Below, in pieces: positions 1-10,985 of a stretch of DNA of 64,000 bases. Source of the stretch: Paralithodes platypus. Its lineage: Eukaryota; Arthropoda; Malacostraca; Decapoda; Lithodidae. Made by a program: the position numbers and the translations under genes. The stretch lies in NCBI GenBank assembly GCA_032716605.1, contig CM064512.1:22569810-22633809 (forward strand), given 5' to 3'. The notes under the pieces were generated by a model. It did not search any database. It was not told where the DNA came from and saw only the letters and a list, made by a program, of their open reading frames with translations. Position 1 is the first letter of the stretch, and each line of letters opens with the position of its first letter.

Positions 1-2349
1 TGGCTGTAGTGGTATGCAAGCCTGCGATACGACGACAGGCGGCCAGATACTGAGGGTGTATCTGCCTTAGTAGGGAAGAGCTGATGATAGGCCTGGGGTG
101 TGCCTGCTGAAATAAAAGGCGAGGGCTGGGAGGCTGGAGCCGAATTCCCGTGAGTGCCCAACTGCGAGAGAGCAAGTAGGTTGTGAGACCAGATCCCAGG
201 GGCGTCTGGCCGGCGAATGACATTGCAACGTGCCCCCCCCCCCCCCTCCCTTTATAGTCCTGGCCCCCATATATATGAGTTAAATCAAGACTTAGTGTCA
301 AGGCATATTCAGACACACACACACACACACAATCTGCAACGCTAGGACTATTCATGTTCTCTCCTGCAACTCTCTCTCTCTCTTTGGCAGTACAATAAAC
401 GCTGGGTGCTTAGGTCTGCCACAGATTTTCGCGAGCGGTATTTATCACAGAAAAGTTGTGTTATTCTCAACGACATATACTTTAGGTGGGTGTGTGGGGA
501 ACGACACAATACACTCTCACTCTCACACCCACTGTCTGTAACTCGTTTGCTCTCTCTCTCACTCTCTCTCTCTGACACACACTCTCTCTATCTCTCTCAA
601 CAGAAATATAAAATACTAACGCCAAAACTTAAATGTTTGTCGTCTAAAATGTGTAAAGAATTAAGATAGTCTTTCGTTAATTATAGTTGAGTTTATAGTT
701 ATAGATACTGATGTATCGTATTTCTCTTGTCAATCTCCACCGTAAACTGTGTTAATTGTGGCAGGAGGTTACCAACGAATACAATACTAATTAGTAACAC
801 ACTACAGTACCGGTATATTTAATTAAATATTAAAGTCCTACTATATTTTTATATTTTTCAATATTGCAAATTGTGGTGCAAATGGATAACAAATATTGGC
901 GTCTATATTATTAAATCAGTTTGTGTGTCTGTCTGTCTGTGTGTTCTTAATAGGCGGCCGCAGTTTTGGACCTGGGGAGCTGAAACTTTGCATGTGGGTG
1001 TCAATTGACCTGGGTCAGGTCATAGAGGGGGCGATGCCACGAGAGGAGGTCGTTTCGAGGCCGAAATTGAAAACAAAAATGGCCGTTTGGGGCAGAAGGA
1101 GGCCTCCGATCGAAAAGGTGTATGGGACGAAAGTTGTTCGCAGCCCCCCAAAATGGGGGTACTGATGAGGTCAGATCCAAATCGGAGGTCATTAAGCGGC
1201 CGAACTCGAGGTCGCCGTTTAATGAGGCACAGGGAGGTCGAGGCCGGTGATTATGGTAGTAGTAGTATTGTGATGATTGTGGTAGTAGTGATTGATGATG
1301 GTGATTATGGTAGTAGTAGTGGTGGTAGTAGTGATGGTGATTATGGTAGAATTTAAACCCGGGAAACGCTGGGTACCCCTGCTAGTACATATAATGATCA
1401 TGGTATTGGAAATGCCTTTTACAACCAAAGTGCTGCACTCCAACATATATGTGTACAAAATGAAAAACACAAAAAGGTTACTGTCATCAAAATATTGACC
1501 ACAGATGGTGTAAACTATCATCTGATGTATGTGTATACCAAGTGTACTGCTAACCATGAGAGGTTAGTTTAGTAGGGCACATCATATCTTTTAACATGTG
1601 TACAGTTTGTGATCATACATTTTTGTTGTGTTATTATGTTAATAGTATCCATTAATCATTACCTTCCGTTAGTATCTGAGAACAGATAGACCAAAAAACA
1701 TGCTCACATACAGAACAGCTCACAAAATGCTAATTAGATAAGTCTAGTTACCCATGGAATGTAGTCTCCCAAAAGTTCTTTATTTCTGTTGATACAAGTA
1801 AGCGATAATGCTATTGTAAAACAACGGTACTAATACGGAGATTGGTCCATAGAATATGCATGTAAACTCATTGACTTAGCAAGAAGTAATACCATGAATA
1901 TCGATCATGAATAATTTCCTTTTCTGGGGAAGAGGGACATTGAACAAGGTGGGATTGTGGGTTTTGTATTTTATCTAATGCAACCAAATGTTGTATCTAC
2001 ATTATATTCGGGTACCAACTGAAGGTACAGATAACATTACGTCACAATCATTTGTTGTTTCAGATATTTTGCAGAAACACACACCTGCACCCTACAGTTT
2101 TTCGTTTATACAGAAGTTAAACATGCAACATTTTAAATCATCTTAACACCCTTTGATAACTTATCAACGCTCGTATTAACGCAATGAGGAAAATCATGTG
2201 TGCTAGGTTTTCTATCTGAAACTCACTTTGAAGGTGGATTCACAACAACAATGTGTTGCATCTTATTAATCTGTAAAATTATGCTGCAAACATTTGGGAC
2301 TGTTTTACAGTGATATAAACAATATTGAAGATTCGATATACAAAGTCAA
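1..2349. other. No gene seen; simple repeats and unassigned sequence
   Basis: I find no convincing coding region. The stretch holds a C homopolymer near 231-246, an (AC)n run at about 314-331, (CT)n and CT/CA-rich tracts at about 370-385 and 540-600, and an imperfect GGT/AGT triplet array near 1250-1345. The short open frames here follow these low-complexity tracts and are not supported as genes. Position 950-1250 is GC-richer than its surroundings and may be an old repeat, but I cannot name it. Confidence 0.6.
1250..1345. repeat. Imperfect GGT/AGT/GAT triplet microsatellite
   Basis: The sequence is almost entirely made of GGTAGTAGTG- and GATGATGGT-like triplets. Both strands stay open through it (poly-Val/Met on one strand, poly-Thr/Ile on the other), which explains the artefactual open frames. 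Confidence 0.85.
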
Positions 2350-3722
2350 CCTTATTATACTCAATACAAGGACCCAATGTGCCCCCTGTACAGAGCAAGA
2401 AGCTGTGCAGGGGTAAGACAACCCTTGAGGGGGTTGAGCACAGACAGGTTCTGGGAGGTTGCCTTAGCAAGACTGGTAATATGGTCCTTCCAATTGAGAG
2501 CAAAAGAAAAAGAGACACCGAGAATGCTGAGAGAAGATGAAGGGTTGAGTTTTGTATTGTTGAAGTATATGGGATAGTCCTCTGGGAGTTCACAACGGGT
2601 AGATAGATGGATAAACTGGGTTTTGGAAGCATTAAAGGCAACAAGGTTTTCTCTGCCCCAATTGGAAATGGTAGTTAGATCAGAAGATAATGTTGTATTG
2701 CTTCATTACGTTTGTCTTTGAGGGATTGCTGGTTTGGGCGTTCTGGGAAACTAATTAAATAGTGTAAGGTAGAGTCGTCTGCATATGAATGGATAGGACT
2801 GGAGGTGCAGTTGAGAAGATAATTTATGAAAATTAGTAAGATAATTAGAGATAGGACAGAACCCTGAGTTGATAGGATGAGGAAGTGAACGATGGCCATC
2901 CACAACCGCAGCTATGGAATTAGAGACAAATGCACAGATGGAGGGATAGAAACTGAAGGAGGGTAGTTTAGAAACTAGAGATTTGTGCCAGACTCTATCG
3001 AAGGTTTTCGATATGTCCAGCGCAATACCAAAGGTCTCACCAAAGTCCCGAAAGGACGATGACCAGAGTTAGTATGATATGAAAGAAGTTCACCAGTAGA
3101 ACGATCCATAAGGAAGCCATACTGGCGATCTGAGAGTAGATTATAAGAAGATAAATGCTTGAGAAATTTGAAAGTAAGGAGAGTTTCAAATACTTTACAG
3201 GTTCAAGAGATGAGAGCAATTGGACGATAGTTGGATGGTTGAGAGAGGTCACCCTTGTTTGGGACAGGTTGGATGAGAACAAATTCCAGGAAGAAGGGAA
3301 GACGTTAGAGAGACAAAGACGAAATAGTTTACCTGGGTAGAGATTCAGCACAGAACCATAGTACAGCAGTACAGCAGAAGGAACACTATCCGGACCGTAT
3401 GCCTTCTTAATATTAAGCCCAAAGAAGGTAGAAAGTAAATTTTTAGGAGAAACTAGGATATTAAGCATAAGTAAAAGAGAGGGGTGGTGAGGAAGGAATA
3501 GCACCAGAATTATCTAAGAGGGAGTTTCTAGCGAAGAGTTCAGTTTTGTCAGAGGAAGAAGTGATGGTTGTGCCATCAGAGTGAAAAAGGGGAGAGAAAC
3601 AGGAGCAAGAAACATTGTTGGAGAGGTTTTTGGCTGGCTGCCAAAGAGCTTGGGAAGAGCTAGAGTTGGATAGTTCAGTGTATTTATTATTAATGAAAGT
3701 GTTTTGCAAGTTGAAGAACAAA
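2350..3722 (-). pseudogene. LINE A copy 1, decayed reverse-transcriptase segment of a non-LTR retrotransposon
   Basis: Read on the minus strand, this matches the LINE A reverse transcriptase at 13.3-18.3 kb: the pre-RT stretch ending DGTTIT, the GPDSVPSAVL motif before RT domain 1, and the catalytic motif as YADDSTLHY near 2780. It is broken into at least three frames by stops and indels. It begins inside the region before the RT domain and ends before the usual C-terminal tail, so it is truncated at both ends. It lacks the LINE B insertion found in the 12-18 kb copy, so it preserves the uninserted sequence at about 3545-3575. Clade is uncertain; the RT motifs suit the jockey/CR1/I assemblage. 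It is not functional. Confidence 0.85.
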
Positions 3723-5695
3723 TTTAGTTTAATAACCGGTTCTACAGTGTTATTGATATTCAGATAATCGCCAAAACTTGCCGTAATAACGGTTTGCATT
3801 ATTTAGTAACAGGACACCTTTCTTAGTTTTCGTTCTACCGATCACTAGATGATTTCATCCAATTTCAGAATACAATGTGGGATTCAGGCATTTAATTTAC
3901 CCCATTTGATAATTAGATATCCTCTCAAAATCTTAGTGGAATTGCCTGGTATTTACCATATTCATCCAGGCTAGTATTGTGTAGAGGGATTGGGATGGAT
4001 ATGTGTATTATATGAGCAACAATGCACACACAAAACACACACAGTTACATGCACTGAGACACCAACACCCACACATACACAACATGAGACATACTCACAT
4101 ATATTTACTCATTAACAAACTGATAAAAACACCTACACAAGAACACATCGTATATTCGCATACCCTTACAAACCCACACCAAAACACAAATATACCTATT
4201 TAATCCGTACATGTAATTAAATATATAATCTACACACATATACATATACTCCTCATTAACTTGTATATATTGATCAGCATATACAAAAGTAAGATTATCA
4301 GCAGTTATATTATACAGTATAATTATGTATCCTTACATTTGTTAAACGAATACATTATAACATATTTGCATCAATGTTTTAAATGCAATGTATAGCATAA
4401 TAACTAGTATTTTTTTGTTTTTCATTATGCATTCACGTATTTCATTTGAAGGTAATTGCTGTGAAGAACTATAATTATCAATAACCTTGATTCGTAATTT
4501 AAAATAAGTCTAGCATGTAATATTTTTTCAAATATTTCTAAATATCAACATTAAATATTCACTAAACCCAATATGGGTAACGTTACGTAGATTCGACTGA
4601 TATTTGTAATTTACCTTTTGATGTTTTAACCCTCCCACCTCCGGCAACTTAATTATATACATTATGGTAAGACATTCTCTAATTTGCCATGAAATACCAG
4701 GCTGGGCTAGTTTTCGAAGCCTTGAGTTTTTCTGTATTTTCATCCACCAGAATGCTGTTTATTGTGATGTATCATATGTCAATGGAAAGAGGAATATTTA
4801 TAGTACATGATAAAATAAAAAAAAAATGTAAATAAATCGAAATATGAAAGTGTAAATGAGTCCGGAATACAATTATTTCCCATGCAATTGTCTTCACACC
4901 GTCCTATCTCTAAATTGTGAGTGATGACCATATATTTTTATTTGCTCAAATGTTATCTCCTCTTTCCAAATCTGAAAACAGAAATTGTTTATCTTCAATA
5001 GTTCTCAAGCAGTGACCGAAAACAAAAAATTGATTGATATGGTTTATAACATTTTCGATTTATTTCGTTGTTACGAAGTGTATGGTTTTAATTTTAGGCT
5101 GTATGACTACGGCAAATAATGCTGATGAGTATAAAAAAATATAGAAGGTCCTACGACAAATACTTTTTGCGCTATGAATATTTGAAATGAAGAGCCAAAA
5201 TGCGAATATTTACGCTTCACCTGTCTCTGTTCCGCCGACGCTAGCCGGGTTCCGAGCTGTTCCCCACCTCGTCGTTGCGTTATTTGCTCGGATACGTATA
5301 TAACTGTATATATCACCGGAATTGGAAAATTCAGCTCATTCTAATGGTGAAAACCAAAATAATATAGCATAATTGGTTCGCGAGCTATGCGCAATTGTTT
5401 CCATGCATTCTTATTGTTATGTAAATATATGAGAATGTTTATATAGTTGTATATCTTTCCCACAATGTACTATACTTTTATATAATTTTCCTTGCCAATA
5501 ATTGTATAATGTTCATAGAACACATGTCAGTCATGAAGGTCGTCAATTTTACTTACCTGATAGGGCCACAACCCTTTCCAACGAGAAGGGAAATGGCTCC
5601 TGGGTTGACAGTGAAAAAACAAAAACAAGAAAGCCAGGTTATCTACAAGTAATAAATTCAGAAATCATTCTATTGTACACACAAATAAAGTAATA
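3723..5695. other. No gene seen; AT-rich intergenic sequence with CA-rich tract
   Basis: Nothing recognisable. A CA-rich stretch lies at about 4020-4200. The rest is AT-rich with short, unconvincing open frames and no domain motif that I can see. Confidence 0.55.
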
Positions 5696-5736
5696 TAAAA
5701 ATATATAAATATATATATATATATATATATGTATGC

Positions 5737-5788
<52 letters not shown>

Positions 5789-5942
5789 CAAGGTGTCATA
5801 AATATATATATATATTTATGCGGTATATTTATATAAAATAAATGAAATAAAAATATAAATAAAATAAAATAAAATAAATAAAAAACAGTAATAAATCAAA
5901 TAAATAAATATATAAATAAAATAAAAATATAATAATAATATA

Positions 5943-6020
5943 AATACTCGATTATGGGCCTTGGGCTTGCTCGGGACCTTGGGGCTGATCCGCTAGATAC
6001 CCTGGGGAACAGGAATAAAA
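5943..6020 (+). mobile_element. Short non-LTR 3'-tail repeat, copy 1
   Basis: The unit starts with AATACTCGATTATGG, continues through GGCCTTGGGCTTGCTCGGG and ends TGGGGAACAGGAATAAAA. The same core is the 3' end of the retroposon at 10449-10976, so these short copies look like 5'-truncated relatives with an AATAA- rather than AAC-type tail. Confidence 0.75.
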
Positions 6021-6097
<77 letters not shown>

Positions 6098-6104
6098 ATA
6101 TATA

Positions 6105-6148
<44 letters not shown>

Positions 6149-6149
6149 T

Positions 6150-6180
<31 letters not shown>

Positions 6181-6269
6181 CAATAAATGAAATAAAATAT
6201 AAATAAAATGAAATAAATAAAATAAAATAAATAAATATATAAATAAAATAAAAATGTAATAATAATATA

Positions 6270-6345
6270 AATACTCGATTATGGGCCTTGGACTTGCTCG
6301 GGACCTTGGGGCTGATCCGCTAGACACCCTGGGGAACAGGAATAA
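6270..6345 (+). mobile_element. Short non-LTR 3'-tail repeat, copy 2
   Basis: Nearly identical to the 5943-6020 unit and in the same orientation, again preceded by AATATAATAATATAAATA and followed by an AATAAAA tail and a TA array. Confidence 0.75.
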
Positions 6346-6370
6346 AAAAAATAAAAAAAATAAAAAATAA

Positions 6371-6436
<66 letters not shown>

Positions 6437-6437
6437 A

Positions 6438-6501
<64 letters not shown>

Positions 6502-6524
6502 AATAAAATAAAAAATATAATAAT

Positions 6525-6610
6525 AATATAAATACTCGATAATCGGCCTTGGGCTTGCTCGGGACCTTGGGGCTGATCCGCTAGACACCCTGGGGAACAG
6601 GAATAAAAAA
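6525..6610 (+). mobile_element. Short non-LTR 3'-tail repeat, copy 3
   Basis: Third copy in the same orientation (CGATAATCGGCCTTGG variant), followed by an A-rich tail and a TA array. Confidence 0.75.
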
Positions 6611-6617
6611 AAAAAAA

Positions 6618-6685
<68 letters not shown>

Positions 6686-6727
6686 TATATATATATATAT
6701 AAAATAAATAAAATAAAAAATATAATA

Positions 6728-7509
6728 ATTAAAATGTAAAACTTGCAAACTAAACAAACCAAAATTGGGACAAGGACAATATAAAGTCAAATTAAATTAT
6801 CAAAATCGCTATGTGGAAACAACGCTTACTAAAATGAAAATTATTAAATAAAAGAACACAATCCACCACATAGGGTGTACATTACTACATGAGCAAGTTA
6901 ATCTGTTTCCCAAGCAAACTAATCGCACATATAACAACGCACTATCGTCACGTTAAAGGAAGTAGTCAAGTTTGGGAAGTCCGGGACGTTCTGGCAAATT
7001 TTACTAAACTCTGCATGAATAAAGAAACTACATGTTAAATGTCAAAATATTATTTAAAATCAAATTTGCAACATGACAAGACATTAACAATAGTACAAAA
7101 TACAAATATTGATAAGATATCTATATTTTTACAAAATAATATATAAAATACAGTACAGCACTCACTAACGATAGTGCTATCGGGTAGGTACCTGTAAGCA
7201 TAGCATGCCTCAAGTGACCCCTATCAATAACTACCCTACAAATAACCTACATTTATAGCACAAATAAACTAAGGAAATCGCAAAAGTAAGCAATTGATAC
7301 TATCGACAATGAATACATATAATATAAAGACAAATAATTGCAAAATATGAAGTAACAACAGATTTAAACAAAGAGTACTCTTTTAACAAGAACAATAAAT
7401 TTAAAAAATCATCAATATTAATATTAATAATAATAATAATAATAATAGAAAAAGAAAAAGATAAACAATAAATACAGACAAAAAGTAAGCAGAGGTTATA
7501 CAAGAAACT
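6728..7509 (-). other. 3' untranslated region of the Penelope-like element
   Basis: AT-rich sequence downstream of the RT stop without open frames of note. It includes an ATT/ATA-rich microsatellite near 7410-7450. Its outer 140 bp are shared with 44953-45092 in the same orientation. Confidence 0.55.
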
Positions 7510-9567
7510 TCAAGTTAAAAATGCTTGATTAAAATTATTGATGTCAAATTTTAGAATACAGTCACAATAATTGACCCTAAAAAGATTAAATTTATGGAAC
7601 AATTTACTTGCCTCAAAACCTCTGTCCACTAAGAGTCTGTATAGTAACCTAGCTCTAGCCCAAAAGTCATCTACTTTAGTGCAGATTTTACAAAATCTTA
7701 TTAATTGGGAATAAAAACAATTATAAGTTATTTTACTATCGATATTACTACTAGGGAAAGGAAAGTTTATTACGTTAAAATTAAAATCATCAACTTTGTG
7801 ATATACTTTAAGTATGCACTGTTCATTAACAATCTCTATATTTATATCAAGAAAATGTTCAACTTTATAATTTACGTTACATTGTGTGAGGGGAATAGAA
7901 TTAGGGTAAATAAGTTTAGCAACTTGATTAAAATTTAACAAATTGCAAACAAGAATATCATCAATATATCTACTATTATTACTTAACAGTTTAGCAAGTG
8001 CTAATTTTTCTGGAATTTTATTTTTCTTGCTACTGTCAACTAAGTCTTTTATATATTTAAATTCTAAAGCAAGCAAGAATAAGTCTGCAATTAAAGGGCT
8101 AGCATTTCCACCCATAGGAATTCCTAATATTTGTTTGAAAATGTACGGCCCGAATCTAACATAAGTATTGAAAAGGAGGAATTTAAGGGCATCTTTAAGT
8201 TTAGTTCTATCAAAATATACAGAACTAGTGGGAGTAGAGCTAAGTGATGCATTATTAAAATATGTATAAACATTTATGAAATAATTAACATTCCTAACGA
8301 ACCTGTCAAAGTGCAAATCTATAATAAAGCAAAGCTCTGAATATACTAAATCTAAAGGCAAATTGGTATACAAAGTTGAAAAGTCGAAGCTATGTACCGA
8401 GGTAACTTTCGGCATGGTATTTATTTTATCAATAACTTCTAACGAATTGTCAACACTCCAATAATAGTTAATGCCAGTTCTTCTCATGATGGTATTACAA
8501 TATCTTTTATGAGTACTTTTAATGTATTTTAAGCAATTTACGACTTGTTCTGATAGAGTTTTAGTGGTAGCAAATTTTGCTCCGGCAATAAAGCGATATT
8601 TATAAGGTCTTTTATGAAATTTAGGTAACATGTATAATTTTGCAATGCACTTGTTCTTATCAGAAAGTTTAATATCAAATATTATATTTTTCTTGGTATG
8701 TTCATCGATTAAGTTATCAATATTCAGATTATTTTGAATTTCATAAACAGAATTACCGCAAATATTTTTACGTAATATGTTACCCTTAATACCTAATTCT
8801 TTTTTCATATTTTCAAGATAAAATTTCTTACATGTGAAGCTATAATTATTGCTGGCTTTATCTACTGTAGTGATTACAAAATGTTTATGTAAATTTATTA
8901 AATCAGCTTTAAGCTTATTATAATTATAGTCTATAAAATCTGAAAGATTAAATTCATTTTTAAGCGAGAACATTTTATTTCTAATTAACTTAATTAATAA
9001 TTTAGACCATGCTTCTAGTTCTCTCGCATTGCAGCACGCAATTTTTAACAATTTATCTTTTAATTTATTGACTGAAAAAACAATATCTTTTAAAATTATG
9101 TCCCATGTTACTTTATTACTCCCTATTCTAAATTTAAACCCTTTACGACATAGCTCCGCTAATTTGTCGTTTGCAAAATGTTTAACTAGTTCTACATCAC
9201 CTGTTAATATGTGACATATCGGACTATAAATGAACTTTGCTAGTGCATCACGTCTGCTAGCTGGCATATCCATGACTCTTTCACACACGCATTTATTATT
9301 ATTGAAAATATAATTATCTGAAAGATTTCCTAAAACTTTATTATAATTACAAATAATAGACCCAACAGGTCGTTCATATGAATACACTATTAATGGTTTG
9401 AAATCTTTACAACCATCTGGTAACATGGACTTAACTTTCTTTGAATTAATAAGACTGTTAACATTAATTTTGTCTAAAATTTTAGAGGAATAATTTAAAG
9501 TGGACATGACTTTATCTTTAATACGGTTATCTTTGGATTTCTTAGAATTAGCTCTAATATATCCCAT
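7510..9567 (-). CDS. Penelope-like element reverse transcriptase (685 aa, uninterrupted)
   Basis: RNA-dependent DNA polymerase of a Penelope-like element (PLE). Motifs in order: a Cys-rich CVCERV followed by HILTGD and KGFKFR in the N-terminal third (about residues 90-145), an N-terminal DKASNN motif at about 240, RT motif A as SFDFSTLYTNLP (about 390), motif B as LGIPMGGNASPLIADLF (about 480-500), and the catalytic YIDD in RYIDDILVCN (about 540). The DKxxN plus CxC plus TGD combination resembles non-canonical PLE groups rather than classic Penelope/Neptune, but the clade call is inference. The protein is Asn/Lys-rich and AT-rich, unlike the GC-richer neighbours at 10.5 kb. The first Met is not necessarily the native start, because a related frame continues upstream. 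No GIY-YIG domain follows the RT, and the frame stops soon after the thumb region. Confidence 0.85.
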   Translation of the reverse strand: MGYIRANSKKSKDNRIKDKVMSTLNYSSKILDKINVNSLINSKKVKSMLPDGCKDFKPLIVYSYERPVGSIICNYNKVLGNLSDNYIFNNNKCVCERVMDMPASRRDALAKFIYSPICHILTGDVELVKHFANDKLAELCRKGFKFRIGSNKVTWDIILKDIVFSVNKLKDKLLKIACCNARELEAWSKLLIKLIRNKMFSLKNEFNLSDFIDYNYNKLKADLINLHKHFVITTVDKASNNYSFTCKKFYLENMKKELGIKGNILRKNICGNSVYEIQNNLNIDNLIDEHTKKNIIFDIKLSDKNKCIAKLYMLPKFHKRPYKYRFIAGAKFATTKTLSEQVVNCLKYIKSTHKRYCNTIMRRTGINYYWSVDNSLEVIDKINTMPKVTSVHSFDFSTLYTNLPLDLVYSELCFIIDLHFDRFVRNVNYFINVYTYFNNASLSSTPTSSVYFDRTKLKDALKFLLFNTYVRFGPYIFKQILGIPMGGNASPLIADLFLLALEFKYIKDLVDSSKKNKIPEKLALAKLLSNNSRYIDDILVCNLLNFNQVAKLIYPNSIPLTQCNVNYKVEHFLDINIEIVNEQCILKVYHKVDDFNFNVINFPFPSSNIDSKITYNCFYSQLIRFCKICTKVDDFWARARLLYRLLVDRGFEASKLFHKFNLFRVNYCDCILKFDINNFNQAFLT

Positions 9568-9578
9568 AAAAGCAAAGA

Positions 9579-9893
9579 CTATATTCTTAATTTATTTGTG
9601 AAATTATGTTTATTATTTAGAATATTTTCTATAAAAGGAGCAAAACTTTTCTTTTGTAGGCCTTTCAATGAATCTTTTAATTTTTTAATTCCGAAATTTC
9701 GATATAATGAATATAAATTATTAACAATAATTTTAATATCAGACTTGTTTTTCTTTTTATTAAATGTATTTAGTCTTCTATTACCGTGTCTACCAGGTCT
9801 TCTGTTTAAAACAGGGAAGTTAAAATATGGGTTATTAAAATAGTTTTTTAATAAATCTTTATACGAAATGTTGCCTACATTTTTAAATATAAA
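9579..9893 (-). pseudogene. N-terminal extension of the Penelope-like protein, out of frame
   Basis: On the minus strand a second frame, offset from the RT frame, is open from at least 9893 down to a TAG at 9579-9581. The RT frame itself opens after a TAA at 9592-9594, so the two frames overlap by about 12 bases. The encoded stretch is Lys/Asn-rich with an Arg/Pro-rich patch (RRPGRHGNRR) and has the same composition as the RT protein. This fits a frameshifted N-terminus of the same protein. Whether the shift is a mutation or programmed cannot be told from one copy. I recognise no domain in it. Confidence 0.6.
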
Positions 9894-9896
9894 TAC

Positions 9897-10180
9897 TTTT
9901 AATATAAATACTCGATAATCGGCCTTGGGCTTGCTCGGGACCTTGGTGCTGATCCGCTAGACACCCTGGGGAACAGGAATAACATCAAAAATATATACGG
10001 TATATATATATAAAATAAATAAAATAAACATATAAATAAAATGAAATAAATAAAGTAAAATAAATTAAAACAATAATAAATCAAATAAATAAATATGTAA
10101 ATAAAATACAAAATATAATAATAATATAAATACTCAATTATGGGCCTTGGGCTTGCTCGGGACCTTGGGGCTATTATATA
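9897..10180 (+). mobile_element. Two further copies of the short tail repeat plus microsatellite
   Basis: Copies at about 9897-9985 (CTCGATAATCGG variant) and 10128-10175 (truncated after CCTTGGGGCT) are separated by AATAA-type simple sequence. Together with the copies at 5.9-6.6 kb they bracket the Penelope-like element. Confidence 0.7.
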
Positions 10181-10448
10181 CTGTATATATATATAATATA
10201 TACTGTAATATAACTAAAATTCCATAGAGTACTTACCATACTTCCTGTAAGCTTCCTGTAAGCATTGCTGTGACATCTTTGTTATTATAATGTATTTATT
10301 TTGTAGGCAGTATTTATTGATAAATATATTTGTCTTTCAAGCAAAAAATAGTGTAAAGTCATCAATGATACCTAGACAAAACTGCATCAATACTCAAGGG
10401 GTTAACCAAGATTCGCTCCCCTCAGTCACCAAAAGTCACAAGTAACAT

Positions 10449-10976
10449 CTTAGGGCGGGTGCCCAACTCCGAAAGGGGTTGAAATAGGGGAGCTATCCCC
10501 CGGCCAAAGGCGGCTTTCTAGGGCCTTTGCTAGCTGTTGCTGAGAGGATTGGGTTCTAGTCATGTGGTGATGGGCTGGTCTATCAGAGTGAGAACTGAGC
10601 GATCTCTGCCATACCCATAGCTTACTCTGACTGTTCCTTTTACTTGTATATTTTCTAGATCTCAAGTGACGGCGTCTCTTCCGTGGATTGACCTCCCAAT
10701 CTACCAAGATTGGAAGCCAAAGCGTCACATATTTCCTTTGCCCCTCAACTTTCTCTTCATAATTGCTGAGGGGCACAGGGCCCTGGGTGGGGGTTTGGCT
10801 TTCCCGGTGTTTCCTCACCCTCCTCAGCTCCCCGCCATGGAGTGGCTTCGGTCACCCAGGTTTATTGTGGTCGGCAGGGAGGGTTCTGTGGGGGGCGCTC
10901 GGTTATGGCCTTGGCCTTGCTCGGAGCCTTGGGGCTGTTCGGCCAGGCAGCTTGGGGAACAGCAACAACAACAACA
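10449..10976 (+). mobile_element. Complete short retroposon (about 528 bp) with (CAA)n tail and 9-bp target duplication
   Basis: AAGTAACAT occurs at 10440-10448 immediately before the element and again at 10977-10985 immediately after its CAACAACAACAA tail. That is the signature of target-primed insertion. The 3' half (about 10565-10976) is nearly identical to 29111-29525. The 3' end carries the GGCCTTGGCCTTGCTCGG core shared with the 5.9-10.2 kb tail repeats. A TGGTCTATCAG at about 10574 fits a pol III A box, but I see no good B box, so tRNA origin is not shown. It may be a SINE or a LINE-mobilised non-autonomous element. The open frames on both strands have no recognisable domain and I do not call them genes. 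Confidence 0.8.
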
Positions 10977-10985
10977 AAGTAACAT

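Larger units (their letters stand above)
5700..6720. repeat. Compound TA / AATAA microsatellite cluster
   Basis: Long (TA)n arrays lie at about 5709-5785, 6028-6178, 6374-6500 and 6615-6705. They are separated by AATAA-type runs and by three copies of a short GC-richer repeat. The long open frames across it are Tyr-Ile dipeptide translations of the TA arrays and are not genes. Confidence 0.95.
6728..9893 (-). mobile_element. Penelope-like retroelement, 5'-truncated
   Basis: The element reads leftwards. It carries one long reverse-transcriptase frame (7510-9567), a further N-terminal stretch in another frame (about 9579-9893), and a 3' untranslated part (6728-7509). The right end stops against the short tail repeat at 9897 and the left end abuts the AATAA/TA microsatellite. 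The element therefore appears to have inserted into, or next to, an array of those repeats. The first about 140 bp of its 3' side (6728-6870) recurs at about 44953-45092, which supports 6728 as the true 3' edge. No GIY-YIG endonuclease is visible in what remains. Confidence 0.75.

Noticed and set aside
1160..1200. CTGATGAGGTCAG as a possible hammerhead ribozyme core
   Set aside because: The GAAA box and the flanking stems are not found at the right spacing.
1219..1557. 112-codon minus-strand open frame
   Set aside because: Half of it is poly-Thr/Ile from the GGT/AGT triplet array; no domain.
5896..6762. 288-codon minus-strand open frame across 5.9-6.8 kb
   Set aside because: It is a Tyr-Ile translation of TA arrays with repeated short-retroposon tails. 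Low complexity, not a gene.
5896..10200. CRISPR-like array from the regularly repeated tail units
   Set aside because: The spacers are simple sequence of variable length, and the unit is the 3' end of a retroposon.
10450..10818. Minus-strand open frame shared with 29096-29365
   Set aside because: Shared because both lie in copies of the same retroposon. Reads antisense to the element, and the 29 kb version runs out into flanking DNA.
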